This document shows, piece after piece, positions 1 through 8,622 of a stretch of DNA of 44,931 nucleotides. The stretch is from Thermoplasmatota archaeon (GTDB taxonomy: Archaea > Thermoplasmatota > Thermoplasmata > Thermoplasmatales > Thermoplasmataceae). Made by a program: the position numbers and the translations under genes. The stretch is taken from assembly GCA_023381355.1 (NCBI GenBank), contig JAMCUL010000016.1:104244-149174 (forward strand), given 5' to 3'. Position 1 is the first letter of the stretch. Each line of letters begins with the position of its first letter. The notes beneath the pieces are model-generated. The model was given only the letters and a program-made list of their open reading frames with translations. It did no database searches and was not told the origin of the DNA.

Positions 1-2
1 CG

Positions 3-131
3 TTCAATGGGTTTGAAGCCGTATTTCCCCACAGGGTGATAATGAAAGGCGAGGATCTGATTGATGGAAGAGATATAATTGAGGAGCGCAGGGGCAGGTT
101 CATGATATCAGAGAAAGGAGAGGCCCCCTGA
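3..131 (+). CDS. C-terminal end of a probable dihydroorotase-like amidohydrolase (partial)
   Basis: An open frame enters from the left edge and stops at TGA 129-131, leaving about 42 residues. The fragment starts with F-N-G-F-E and continues with a short beta-rich stretch (V-I-M-K-G-E-D-L, then G-R-F-M). This resembles the small C-terminal beta domain of dihydroorotases and related cyclic amidohydrolases, where S-P-F-x-G is followed by a repeated strand pattern. The catalytic domain lies outside the window, so the assignment rests on the tail alone and is tentative. If right, the protein closes the carbamoyl-aspartate ring in pyrimidine synthesis. Any other amidohydrolase is a fair alternative. 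Confidence 0.4.
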   Translation, partial: FNGFEAVFPHRVIMKGEDLIDGRDIIEERRGRFMISEKGEAP

Positions 132-464
132 TATATTAATAATTTACTTCCAGACATGATGTTTGAGGTGAATGGCGTACCATCTTTCAATTTATGTCAG
201 GAATTCCATGGAAATCAATGGTCAGGCCTTTCACGTTATTCTAGTGTCGTTTTATCATTTCACAATATAAAATAATCTTTCATTCGATTCCTCAAAAAGA
301 TAGTACCAGGGACTGCTGATGTACCTGGGTCAATGCATGGCATGAATAACATCCCAGTTGAAGAAATGTATACCGCCCATTCTGTGCATTTTTATATCCA
401 TAGAAAGAGTAATGAATATCGCATAGCTGCATAAACATATTACCACGAAATTTATACCATCCTG
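132..464. other. Intergenic stretch with no convincing gene
   Basis: This stretch has stops in all frames apart from a short minus-strand frame (292-498) that lacks recognisable features and overlaps the RNase P gene. An AT-rich TATA-like element (aaatttata, about 447-455) lies just upstream of the next gene and is the likely promoter. Confidence 0.5.
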
Positions 465-749
465 TTGAGGCAGAAAAGGGAGAAGCAATCGCTGGCAATG
501 GACAGGATCGAGTACCTGTTTGAAACGATAAAAGGAACAGATGAATGTTCCCAGAGGATCAGGGTACGTCTTATTGAAAATATCGGTAAGCGCGTTGATC
601 TACGGCTTCCACAAAACATCAAGAGATCTTACTGCAAGCAGTGCAAGACACCCTATAATGAGGATACGAGGATCAGAATCAGAAGGGGAGTGGTTACAGT
701 CACATGCAATGTGTGTGGTGATATCAGGAGATTCAGATACCGTCACTGA
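465..749 (+). CDS. rnp4: RNase P protein component 4 (Rpp21/Rnp4 family)
   Basis: The 94-residue protein has the layout of archaeal RNase P protein 4. A basic N-terminal helical part (D-R-I-E-Y-L-F) is followed by a zinc ribbon with C-K-Q-C near residues 57-60 and C-N-V-C near 81-84, and a C-terminal R-R-F-R-Y ending. Family members bind the specificity domain of the RNase P RNA together with Rpp29 and aid 5' maturation of pre-tRNA. The TTG start at 465 keeps the basic lead-in that archaeal homologues have before the R-I-x-x-L-F helix. An internal ATG at 498 would give a shorter form and is the alternative. The gene overlaps the convergent gene at 733-969 by 17 bases. Confidence 0.85.
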   Translation: MRQKREKQSLAMDRIEYLFETIKGTDECSQRIRVRLIENIGKRVDLRLPQNIKRSYCKQCKTPYNEDTRIRIRRGVVTVTCNVCGDIRRFRYRH

Positions 750-969
750 CTGTTTCAATATGGAATAGAACCTTGAAGCCTTCAAGAGTGGCGTGTATTT
801 TGTCTGCAAACCAAAGTGAGTCTTCCTCTGTTGCGTTGTTTCCCCACTCATAAACCATGTCGTGTTCGCCCATAATCGGTCTGAAACCCAGTGACCTAAG
901 CCTCATTATTATTTCGGAAGGTTTCGCCCCTTCACTTGAAAAGGTCACATTCAGGTATGTCTTCATCAT
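733..969 (-). CDS. Small conserved-looking protein of unknown function
   Basis: This 78-residue protein starts M-M-K-T-Y-L-N-V. The ATG at 967-969 lies about 30 bases downstream of the box aataaata (996-1003 on the minus strand), which fits a leaderless transcript better than the longer frame beginning at 1020. The chain alternates strands and helices: an N-terminal strand, a helix with E-I-I-M-R-L, G-F-R-P-I, E-Y/E-W, then an amphipathic helix and a last strand K-V-L-F-H-I. This could be a small ferredoxin-like fold, but no family is recognised. Its 3' end overlaps the RNase P protein gene by 17 bases tail to tail. Confidence 0.6.
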   Translation of the reverse strand: MMKTYLNVTFSSEGAKPSEIIMRLRSLGFRPIMGEHDMVYEWGNNATEEDSLWFADKIHATLEGFKVLFHIETVSDGI

Positions 970-1236
970 GCTATCAGGGCTACATTTTACCAATCTATTT
1001 ATTCTTTTTCCAAAATACATCCATGGGATATTTTAAGGTAGTAGCATTATTTGCTTTTGCCTGGCATGAGAAACTCAATGAGTTGTACGTATAACCAGGA
1101 AGTCGGGACATGATTGAGTGACCATAACTGTTATCAAATTGTCATTGAATTTTCGGGATTTGACACGGTGAATCAATCGGAATGACATGCCCGATGCGTT
1201 TTTTCTGAAACACGTTTACTCCATCCCATGGACATC

Positions 1237-1698
1237 CTATTTTTCCACCTTCATGTACCTGGTATAAACAAGCAGGACAAGAAGGATAGCTATAACACTT
1301 ACCAGTATTGATGTGCCAAGTAATTCTATGGTGTCTGAACCCCGCGCATGAACTATAAATGTTATCTCAGTTACCTTTCCAGTAATTTCGAACGTCCCAC
1401 TTGTCCTGTTGGCAACATATTTAAATGGAAGATTAATGGAATAACTGTAATTCCCGTATGGAAGGGATAAGTTCATTGTACTGAATGTTGAAAAATATGT
1501 CTTGCTGTCAATTGTGACAGAAAAATTATAATTTCCAGGGAGATCCATGGCTTTGAAAACCACGTTCCCATTATCCACACGATATAAAGGCTCCTCGTTA
1601 ATATCATGAATACTATGCATTCCTGCTGCAGCTATTCCAGCTGTAACAGTGAAACATAAGACCACCAGGATAACATTGATTTTGTACAGATTTCTCAC
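1237..1698 (-). CDS. Membrane-anchored extracytoplasmic protein, unknown function
   Basis: An N-terminal hydrophobic segment (about residues 8-27, ending A-G-I-A-A-A-G) is a signal peptide or anchor. A second strong transmembrane helix lies near the C-terminus (L-L-G-T-S-I-L-V, then I-A-I-L-L-V-L-L-V) with a short basic tail. The roughly 95 residues between are rich in aromatic and beta-forming residues and carry N-glycosylation sequons (N-F-S, N-L-S, N-Y-S, N-R-T), so this part is probably outside the cell. I chose the GTG at 1696-1698 because a TATA-like atataaaa (1720-1727) lies about 26 bases upstream. The longer frame starting with TTG at 1713 would begin too close to that box. No family is recognised. 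Confidence 0.65.
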   Translation of the reverse strand: MRNLYKINVILVVLCFTVTAGIAAAGMHSIHDINEEPLYRVDNGNVVFKAMDLPGNYNFSVTIDSKTYFSTFSTMNLSLPYGNYSYSINLPFKYVANRTSGTFEITGKVTEITFIVHARGSDTIELLGTSILVSVIAILLVLLVYTRYMKVEK

Positions 1699-1763
1699 TT
1701 TAGAGCATGTCAAACTCGCATATAAAAAATATTCAGTGAATTTTGGATCACATAAAAGACTGA

Positions 1764-2921
1764 TTACAACCTGTCACACAGGGCAAACTCAGAACCGATG
1801 CGAAACAGATAACCGGTTTTTGTGCCCGTAAGATAATTTTCGAAACGCCTTTTTTCTCCATAATAATCCTGAGATTCATATCTAAGAAATAGCCTTCCAT
1901 ATTCTGATCCCTTGAGGTCACTTATAATTTTTTCAGAATCTGAAATTTTCCTTACCTGAAAATATTCTCCCATGGGGTTATCTTTTACGTCTGATGCAGC
2001 AAATATGGATTTCTTCTTCTCTCTTTGAACAAGATGCATGCCCATGTCTCTACAGTATTCACTTTCCAGCCCTGAATAAAAAAGCGAAGAATCAGGGATG
2101 AAGATGATATCGGACCATCCTCCGGGTTTTTCATACTGAATCTGCCTTGAAGACGTGAAACGATTTCCGTCTGGAAGCATGACTGCAGAATATATACGTT
2201 TTTCCTGACTGTAACTGGTTAACCGGTGAATAGAACCATTCAGTGAGATGTATTCGAGTTCTCCCTCCAGTGCATTGAGTTTGTCCTGCCTGATCATTGG
2301 TGGAAGATCGAACACGAATTTCGGGTTGCGTTCTCTGAATATATCCATTATGTCCAGAGGGTTTGGCTGTAGTTCTTCCAGAGTTCTCTCGTTTACAGAT
2401 TTTCCCCTTAAGGGATCTGAAAATACAGTATCAAAGTCAAGTCTGTTTGGATTTATGTTAAAAATATCGTTATTTAGAAAGGCTGCACCGGATTCGTAGA
2501 CCTTTGCATTAATTCTTGACATGAGAAAACGATCCTTATCCCTCTCAATGCCTGAAACTCTCGAATATTTGGAGAAAAATATGGACTGCATCCCCGAACC
2601 CGAGCCTATATCAATTATGACTCTTCCATCCAGTTTTTTAGCACGGTAAATTGCAGATACTTCCGGTGTAGAATAGGATGCTGAATAAGGGTCCATCCAC
2701 AGTCGATCATACCGTGTGAACCGGTTCCTGATTCTGATCCTGGCCCTTGCAACTTCTATCAACTCAGATAGATTCCCTGAGGTTTTCCCTAACTTCTTTG
2801 CAATTTCCCTATCGTCTAACCCATTTCTGATCATGTGGATCATGTTTGTGATTATTTCATCCTGATGTAATCTGAATGTTGAATCACTTTCAACTTTTTC
2901 CAGCAAAGAAGTACGGTTCAA
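1764..2921 (-). CDS. SAM-dependent methyltransferase with THUMP-like C-terminal domain
   Basis: Residues about 1-70 are helical with a possible HTH (D-R-E-I-A-K-K-L-G-K). Residues about 95-185 form a class I methyltransferase core: motif I is I-D-I-G-S-G-S-G, and the motif II acid follows in G-I-E-R-D. Where many such enzymes have N-P-P-Y there is S-D-P-L-R. The C-terminal third matches the general look of the THUMP-like domain in bacterial and archaeal RNA methyltransferase homologues. The substrate is probably RNA, by family inference. The TTG start lies about 29 bases after an AT-rich box (2946-2956), consistent with leaderless expression. The gene is monocistronic, with an unusually long empty stretch upstream. 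Confidence 0.75.
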   Translation of the reverse strand: MNRTSLLEKVESDSTFRLHQDEIITNMIHMIRNGLDDREIAKKLGKTSGNLSELIEVARARIRIRNRFTRYDRLWMDPYSASYSTPEVSAIYRAKKLDGRVIIDIGSGSGMQSIFFSKYSRVSGIERDKDRFLMSRINAKVYESGAAFLNNDIFNINPNRLDFDTVFSDPLRGKSVNERTLEELQPNPLDIMDIFRERNPKFVFDLPPMIRQDKLNALEGELEYISLNGSIHRLTSYSQEKRIYSAVMLPDGNRFTSSRQIQYEKPGGWSDIIFIPDSSLFYSGLESEYCRDMGMHLVQREKKKSIFAASDVKDNPMGEYFQVRKISDSEKIISDLKGSEYGRLFLRYESQDYYGEKRRFENYLTGTKTGYLFRIGSEFALCDRL

Positions 2922-3775
2922 ACAATTTCCTTATACTTATGCATTATTAATATATCTCGCATTCCCTCGATACTGAAAAAATTGTATCACCATAAGAAAT
3001 GTACTGGAAATGACATTCAAAATTATTTTTGAATAATGGTTTATCTGAACACGAGGAGGAGTGCAGACATAGTGTATTTTTCGTTTTTAAACTAACTCTC
3101 TGCCGGATATTGACTTTTCTCATGATTTCATTCAACACAGGTGAATTTCTTCTGGGGAAATGATGCATAATCTAATGCCAGGGTTGCTTCCCCTCATCCT
3201 TTTTGAATTATCCGTCCTCATTACCCCGGCCTTCAATTGTTGTTATCTGTCAATGCAGTGCTAAACACTAAAAGTTACCATGAATACTTTTCCGACACCT
3301 GATGACCCCAGGGGATTCATGATATGCCGGTGAAAATGTAAAATTTAGAACCTATCCAGAGCGTGTACTCCTCACATTTCGAGATGAAAAACCCCTGTTC
3401 AGGATTCGTGATGCGTGATTCAGAAGGTTTGCAATTTCTTTAATGCTTCTCGATGGTTCAGCATTCATGGGGAGATTAGATGATTTGAGATGTATTCATA
3501 TTCATGATCATCGAGCAACACTCAATTGAATTCCCTCTAAAAATTCGCTTGCTCCAGGCAATAACAGGTATTCATGACCGTCAGGTGTCATCTTTCATAA
3601 ACTTTTTCCGGCCCACGTAATTGCGCTTATCATTATCCAAATAAGACGACAACGAATGGTCTCTGTTTTGTATTCATGATCATCTTTTTTTTACTCCGAT
3701 GAACTATTGAAAATAATCACGCAAATTGGAAATTTTAGTCATTTAATTTTCCTGTTGAGGAAAGTAAAAACTTAA
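2922..3775. other. 850-base gene-poor region with short repeats
   Basis: No convincing protein frame or RNA gene was seen. The longest frame (minus strand, 2947-3168) is Ser/Cys/His-rich without structure and looks like chance. The region contains two perfect copies of a 14-base word tattcatgatcatc (3499-3512 and 3671-3684) and a partial third (tattcatga at 3569-3577). In a genome this compact the stretch may be a decayed gene or hold an unrecognised RNA. Confidence 0.5.
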
Positions 3776-3826
3776 TTGCCGATTAAGAATACAGGTTCAT
3801 TCGATGAATTAGTGAGGGGGGATTAT

Positions 3827-5107
3827 GTGTTAGTGTCTGATTTAAAAATAATAATGTGGGATTTCAGGGCAGGTGACAACTCACTTGAAAAGATACTTAA
3901 ACTTGATGATGATGAAATTCAGTCTAGGCTATCTCAAAAGAACGTTGAGAAGAGGATAATACTCAGGACATGTAACAGACTTGAAATTTATTATGATGCT
4001 GATGTAATTTTTGATGATGAGAATGTGTTTCCTGCCTCTAAATTTATGAGAGGAGAGGGTGCCATCATGCATATTCTGAGAGTGTCGGCAGGATTGGAAT
4101 CCATGTCCGTTGGCGAAAATGAAATCCTGAGGCAGATCAAGGAGGCTATGGAAAAGTCGATCAAGGAGGGAAGAAGCAACAAATTCCTATCGATGGTATT
4201 CCACAGGGCAATCAAGCTTGGCAAGGAGATCAGGGAAAGAACTGAGATTTCCCACGGAAAGGTTTCAATACCGTCAATTATGATTGACCAGATAGGAAAG
4301 AGAGGACTCATTTCTGATAAACGTATTGGGATAGTTGGAACAGGAAAGATGGCCGCCACCATTGTAAAGTACCTTAAGAAAGAGGAGAATGCAGTAATAA
4401 CTATTTACGGAAGGAATGATGAGGCTGGAAAGGAACTTGCAGATCTATTTAGTGTAAATTTCAGGAAGACTCTTGATATTCCGGTCATTATAGAAGAAAG
4501 CGATGTAATAATTACGGCCACCACATCTAAGACAATACTGATTGACAGGATGGAAATTGAAAATATCAAGAAAAGAGTTCTTCTTGTTGATATTTCCAAT
4601 CCAAAGAACATTGATGAGAATTTTATCAATCCAACTGTGGAACTCTTAAATCTCGAAATGGCAAACCAGATAATGGAGGAGAACCGGAAAAGGAAGGAAA
4701 AGGATATTGTCCTTGCTGAGGAAATAATAAAGAAGGAAATGAATAAAATATATGCAAAGATCGCTGAGGGTGAGATAGAAGGCTATATTTCAGAGATTTA
4801 CGGGAAGGCCAGGGAGGTACTTCAGGATGAAATTACGAGGTATAATGCGGCTGTTAACGCAGGGCACGATCCTTCCGAAACACTGACTGCGATGGGAAAT
4901 TCATTCATAAACAAGATACTGGCACCCCAAACCCTTACCCTGAAGAGGATGATAAGAGAAGGCAAGACCGAGAGTGTAAGGGATTATCTGGACTCTGCCT
5001 CCGACTTCAGTGATGAGGATTCATATCAGAAAGATTTTTTCTCTGAAGATCCAAAAGAAAGCCAAAGTCAACAACCCCAAAATCATCAGTTATCCCAAAC
5101 GCTCTGA
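3827..5107 (+). CDS. hemA: Glutamyl-tRNA reductase
   Basis: This enzyme reduces glutamyl-tRNA with NADPH to glutamate-1-semialdehyde, the first committed step of C5 tetrapyrrole synthesis. Counting from the GTG at 3827, the catalytic cysteine is C49 in R-T-C-N-R-L-E-I-Y. The S-x-G-E-N-E-I-L-R-Q-I-K motif lies near 94-105, and a Rossmann G-T-G-K-M-A site near 171-176 precedes the helical dimerisation domain. The ORF can extend to a TTG at 3776. The GTG is preferred because it sits 6 bases behind a Shine-Dalgarno-like gaggggg and puts the first strand where GluTR family members begin. The Ser/Asp/Gln-rich tail (last ~35 residues) is dispensable-looking and overlaps the convergent phosphoesterase gene. 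No hemL or hemB is nearby. Confidence 0.93.
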   Translation: MLVSDLKIIMWDFRAGDNSLEKILKLDDDEIQSRLSQKNVEKRIILRTCNRLEIYYDADVIFDDENVFPASKFMRGEGAIMHILRVSAGLESMSVGENEILRQIKEAMEKSIKEGRSNKFLSMVFHRAIKLGKEIRERTEISHGKVSIPSIMIDQIGKRGLISDKRIGIVGTGKMAATIVKYLKKEENAVITIYGRNDEAGKELADLFSVNFRKTLDIPVIIEESDVIITATTSKTILIDRMEIENIKKRVLLVDISNPKNIDENFINPTVELLNLEMANQIMEENRKRKEKDIVLAEEIIKKEMNKIYAKIAEGEIEGYISEIYGKAREVLQDEITRYNAAVNAGHDPSETLTAMGNSFINKILAPQTLTLKRMIREGKTESVRDYLDSASDFSDEDSYQKDFFSEDPKESQSQQPQNHQLSQTL

Positions 5108-5762
5108 ATTTCTTATCTTTTATTTCCTTCAGGGATGGGGTGAAATGGTCATCGCTCAAAAGTGACTGGGTTATGTCTGTGCCTGAGGAAAAAAAACTCA
5201 TTGCAGGAGTGATGAGTACGTGTTCATCAGGACCATAAACGAATGCAGGGAGCTTGAATATACCTCCGACCCTGTCCCTGAGGACTATCGAGGGATGTTC
5301 ATGTCCCAGGATTGTAATTTTCCTGATTCCAAGATTCCTGTCGCCATGATATATATAATATCTCTCATCCTCATAGACATCCAGGCCGCTTATACCTCGC
5401 TTGCTCAGAATTGTTTGAAGGTAATTATCGTGATTTCCACGAATGAATATCAGATCGGTTTGTGATGAAAAACGATCGATAAAATGAATCACGTCCTCCC
5501 ATTCCTGAGGAAGATTCCTCTTGAATTCCTGCTTGAAGTCCCCGTTTATGAACAGATGTTCAGGTTCATATCTCTCTATAATCTTCTCCACAATTCCTTC
5601 CACGTGGTCCCTTTGCAATTTTGGAAGGAATAACCCATTCAGGTTCATTTCCTCCTCAAATCCCAGGTGTAGATCTGAGATTACGGCTGATGAGATGTCA
5701 GAAAGATATACGCAGTAAAGATCAGTGATGTAAACACTCTTTTCAACTTCAATTTCCTTCAA
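5007..5762 (-). CDS. Metallophosphoesterase, SbcD/Mre11-related archaeal family
   Basis: The chain carries the calcineurin-like metal-binding motifs in order: D-L-H-L-G near residue 30, G-D-F near 74, G-N-H-D near 109-112 and G-H-E-H near 153-156. At about 251 residues it fits the compact archaeal phosphoesterases related to the SbcD/Mre11 nuclease, though no Rad50/SbcC partner is in the window. The true substrate is unknown. The reading frame is open to 5999, but that extension overlaps pheS. The TTG at 5762, behind an aagg Shine-Dalgarno-like stretch, is chosen; the preceding codons are rich in His/Trp/Tyr and unlike coding sequence. The 3' end overlaps the hemA tail by 101 bases in the opposite orientation. 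Confidence 0.8.
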   Translation of the reverse strand: MKEIEVEKSVYITDLYCVYLSDISSAVISDLHLGFEEEMNLNGLFLPKLQRDHVEGIVEKIIERYEPEHLFINGDFKQEFKRNLPQEWEDVIHFIDRFSSQTDLIFIRGNHDNYLQTILSKRGISGLDVYEDERYYIYHGDRNLGIRKITILGHEHPSIVLRDRVGGIFKLPAFVYGPDEHVLITPAMSFFSSGTDITQSLLSDDHFTPSLKEIKDKKFRAFGITDDFGVVDFGFLLDLQRKNLSDMNPHH

Positions 5763-5817
5763 TTCATACCTTGAATGGAAATGGTGGTTATAACCTTGCC
5801 ATTTCCACAAATGCCAG

Positions 5818-5833
5818 TATAAAGTTTTTAAAT
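5818..5833. promoter_or_regulatory. Shared divergent promoter region (TATA-like) of phosphoesterase and pheS
   Basis: The sequence agtataaag followed by tttttaaatg reads as a TATA-like box on both strands. On the plus strand the TTTTTAAAT part is about 25 bases before the GTG of pheS. On the minus strand ctttatac lies about 58 bases before the chosen TTG of the phosphoesterase. This is inference from spacing alone. Confidence 0.5.
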
Positions 5834-5853
5834 GACAATATTCTAACAGGAAT

Positions 5854-7329
5854 GTGGAACTGAGTGAAACTGAGGTAAAGGTCCTGAAAAGCATCGTGGG
5901 ATCAGGTGAGATTCCTGAAACTGAAATCCTTGACATTGCAGACAGTCCGGAATTGATAAGAAGTGCAGTATCATGGCTCGAAAGAAAAGGGCTGATCAAG
6001 GTTGATTTTCAGGAATCCGAGGAATACATTCCAAGAGAGGAGGCAATAAGGTATAACCAGATCGGGCTTCCAGAGGAAAGGGCTCTTTCAATAATTGAAC
6101 GTGAAGGTAAAGCATCACTCGGTGAGTTGATTGAAACTCTCGGAGAGAACGAGGGTAAAATTGCTGTGTCCCAGCTCGCGAAGATGGGAATAAAACCGGA
6201 GAAAGGGATTCTCATATCGGTTAATACAGGTGATGCAACAAACAGGATATCTAAAAGAAGAATGATCCTGCAGAGCATCATCAATGGCGATGAGATCAAA
6301 CCGGAATGGAATGAGGAACTCCAGAACCTGTTAAAAAGATCGGGAATACTGGAAAAAAGGACAAGGAGGATCAGGACTCTATCCCTTACCCAGGATGGAG
6401 TCAGGGAGGTAAAGGAGAATGATTTTGCAAATACGGTAGGTGAACTCACTCCAGAAATGATATCCAGTGGTGAGTTCAGGAATGTGAAATTCAGGTCCTA
6501 TGATCTCAATCTCCCAGGTGAAAGGAAGGAAAGACATGGATACCACCCCCTGACAGTACTGATTGATCAGATAAGGACAATTTTTACATCCCTTGGATTC
6601 ACGGAGGTAAGGGATGATTATATTGAATACACCGGATGGAACATGGACGCGCTTTTCATCCCCCAGAATCACCCTGCAAGGGAGATGCAGGACACGTTCT
6701 ATATAGAGAGAAAAACAGATGCAGAGATCGATCCAGAGTACCTTAAGCTGTTTGAGAGAGCAGGCAAGATCCACAGGGAAGGGACAAGAGGCCACACGGG
6801 CTGGGGTGGCGAATGGACAATGGATGATGCCCTTAAAACTGTTCTCAGAACCCATACAACAGCAAGCTCAATGAGATCCCTTTGGAAAGAGCCGGATGTC
6901 GAGAAAGCGGTTTTCTCGGTTGACAGGATATTCAGGCACGAAAGCGTTGACTGGAAACACCTGGCAGAGTTCCACCAGGTGGAGGGGGCTATTTACAGCA
7001 GGGATGCAAATCTCAGAACCCTTATATGGGTTATGAAGAAATTCTATGGTTCCCTTGGATTTGACAGCATTGAACTGATCCCGTCATATTATCCGTATAC
7101 AGAACCCAGCATGGACGTAATAGCACAGATAGATGGAAAGGAGGTTGAACTTGGAGGATCCGGGGTGATCCGGCAGGAAGTCAGGGAAATTCTGGGCCTG
7201 AAATATCCAGTAGTTGCATGGGGACTCGGTCTTGAAAGACTGGCCATGCTTTATAACGAACTTACTGACATTCGTGAGATTTACAATAGTGACCTCATGT
7301 GGCTCAGAAATTATAAGATCAGGGTTTAA
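5854..7329 (+). CDS. pheS: Phenylalanyl-tRNA synthetase alpha subunit
   Basis: This catalytic alpha subunit charges tRNA-Phe, normally as an alpha2-beta2 complex; pheT is not in the window. The N-terminal ~200 residues hold winged-helix-type repeats, as in archaeal and eukaryotic PheS. The class II core follows: H-P-A-R-E-M-Q-D-T-F near residues 272-281, L-R-T-H-T-T-A-S-S near 330-338, motif 2 around R-I-F-R-H-E-S, then F-H-Q-V-E-G. Phe-binding E-P-S-M-D and the motif 3 signature G-L-G-L-E-R near the C-terminus complete it. At 491 residues it has the usual archaeal length. The GTG start sits at leaderless spacing from the TATA-like box. Its stop codon abuts the stop of the convergent amidohydrolase with no bases between. 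Confidence 0.95.
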   Translation: MELSETEVKVLKSIVGSGEIPETEILDIADSPELIRSAVSWLERKGLIKVDFQESEEYIPREEAIRYNQIGLPEERALSIIEREGKASLGELIETLGENEGKIAVSQLAKMGIKPEKGILISVNTGDATNRISKRRMILQSIINGDEIKPEWNEELQNLLKRSGILEKRTRRIRTLSLTQDGVREVKENDFANTVGELTPEMISSGEFRNVKFRSYDLNLPGERKERHGYHPLTVLIDQIRTIFTSLGFTEVRDDYIEYTGWNMDALFIPQNHPAREMQDTFYIERKTDAEIDPEYLKLFERAGKIHREGTRGHTGWGGEWTMDDALKTVLRTHTTASSMRSLWKEPDVEKAVFSVDRIFRHESVDWKHLAEFHQVEGAIYSRDANLRTLIWVMKKFYGSLGFDSIELIPSYYPYTEPSMDVIAQIDGKEVELGGSGVIRQEVREILGLKYPVVAWGLGLERLAMLYNELTDIREIYNSDLMWLRNYKIRV

Positions 7330-8622
7330 TCAGAAATTCTCCCTTATCCATCCAGCTGATCTTTTATACTCCTTCTCAACAGTATCGTCCATCCTGAAAT
7401 CCTTCCTGATGAAATTTCCTCCAATGACAATATCCCTTATTGCGGAGGGAGACATGCTGTATATCAGATCGTTCACGAAATTACCCCTCCTTGACTGGTT
7501 CATTGAGTAGTTATCCCCGTCTATGATGAGAAAGTCAGCAGGGGCCCCGACTGCTATGCTACCCAGGTTTGGCAATCCGGTACTCCGTCCACCGCCTTCG
7601 GTCAGCATCCTGTAAACCTGTGAGGAATCTATCACGGATGCATCCCATCTGCTGTTCTTTATGGCCAGTGCTCCGTTCTTTGCAGTCTCCAGGATATTCA
7701 GTGAATTATTGCTCCCATTGCTGTCTGTTCCAATGCCGATGTTTGCACCTGCCTCAATCAGCTCTGGAATTGCCGGGACTCCACCCACCCCAAGTTTGTG
7801 GTTGCTTACTGAATTCCATGACACATTTCCCCTTACCTTTCCAATTTTTTCGATTTCTTCCTTTGTGAGCCAGACACAGTGGGCCATATTGGTGCGTTCA
7901 TCAATTATATTATTATCGAGGAGATCCCTTGCCGGACGCTTATTCTTGACTTTCATGTAGTCATAGACCTCCTTTCGCGTTTCTGCTAGATGCATATGGA
8001 GAGTACATTCATGCTTCCGTGATATGTCACTGGCACTCCGGATATTTTCCATTGAAGCCACATATACTCCCTGAACTCCTATGGAGGGGTAGACAAGATC
8101 GTATTCATTGCTCCCCGAGAAATTGTGTATAAATTCCTCTGCGTTTTCAAGAGGGTTCCCATTTTGAGTCGTCTTATCCTGATCCAGGGTAACCCATGAC
8201 AGAAAACCCCTAATGCCCATTTTTGTTACAGCCTCGGCAATAACATCTTCAGAATAATACAGATCCATGAATGATGTGATCCCGTTCATAAGCATCTCGT
8301 AGATGCCGACAACAGAGCTGTGATAGATGTCGTTCCTGGACCTCTCCTTATCCAGCTTGAATGTCCTGTTCAGGAATTCATCAAGATTTACATCATCCAG
8401 CATACCCCTGAACCTTGACATTGCAACATGAGAGTGCGTGTTGACAAACCCCGGCACAAGATAGAGACTGGAAATGCCTTCCGCTTCACGAATTGATGAA
8501 ATGCAACCATCCTTTATCCCTATATCGACAGGTTTTATTTCACGTGATGTTGAATCATAAACATTCACTGCTTCAATCGAAGAACATTTTTCAAACATAT
8601 CATTCGAGAGTCCCGACCTCAT
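7330..8622 (-). CDS. mtaD: Amidohydrolase, MTA/SAH deaminase-like
   Basis: A TIM-barrel metal amidohydrolase of the 5-methylthioadenosine / S-adenosylhomocysteine deaminase type. The metal ligands are H63 and H65 in V-N-T-H-S-H. The H-L-A-E-T motif (about 213), N-M-A-H-C (about 246) and G-T-D-S-N-G-S-N-N-S (about 298) follow in the family order. Family members deaminate MTA or SAH to inosyl products in methionine or SAM recycling, but related enzymes act on other amino-heterocycles, so the substrate is inferred. It is the last gene of the MoxR operon and overlaps the membrane protein gene by 23 bases. The ATG at 8598, right after that gene's stop, is a plausible alternative start and would begin the usual N-terminal strand. 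Confidence 0.82.
   Translation of the reverse strand: MRSGLSNDMFEKCSSIEAVNVYDSTSREIKPVDIGIKDGCISSIREAEGISSLYLVPGFVNTHSHVAMSRFRGMLDDVNLDEFLNRTFKLDKERSRNDIYHSSVVGIYEMLMNGITSFMDLYYSEDVIAEAVTKMGIRGFLSWVTLDQDKTTQNGNPLENAEEFIHNFSGSNEYDLVYPSIGVQGVYVASMENIRSASDISRKHECTLHMHLAETRKEVYDYMKVKNKRPARDLLDNNIIDERTNMAHCVWLTKEEIEKIGKVRGNVSWNSVSNHKLGVGGVPAIPELIEAGANIGIGTDSNGSNNSLNILETAKNGALAIKNSRWDASVIDSSQVYRMLTEGGGRSTGLPNLGSIAVGAPADFLIIDGDNYSMNQSRRGNFVNDLIYSMSPSAIRDIVIGGNFIRKDFRMDDTVEKEYKRSAGWIRENF

Noticed and set aside
292-498. 68-residue minus-strand frame overlapping the RNase P gene start
   Set aside because: No motifs, no promoter-like box at the start, and it would overlap the well-supported rnp4 gene.
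2947-3168. 73-residue minus-strand frame in the gap before hemA
   Set aside because: No domain, no convincing start signal, irregular composition; probably chance.
3754-3763. gaggaaagt just before hemA, resembling the conserved start of RNase P RNA
   Set aside because: The following bases and the rest of the RNase P RNA core are missing, and it lies within 70 bases of the hemA start.
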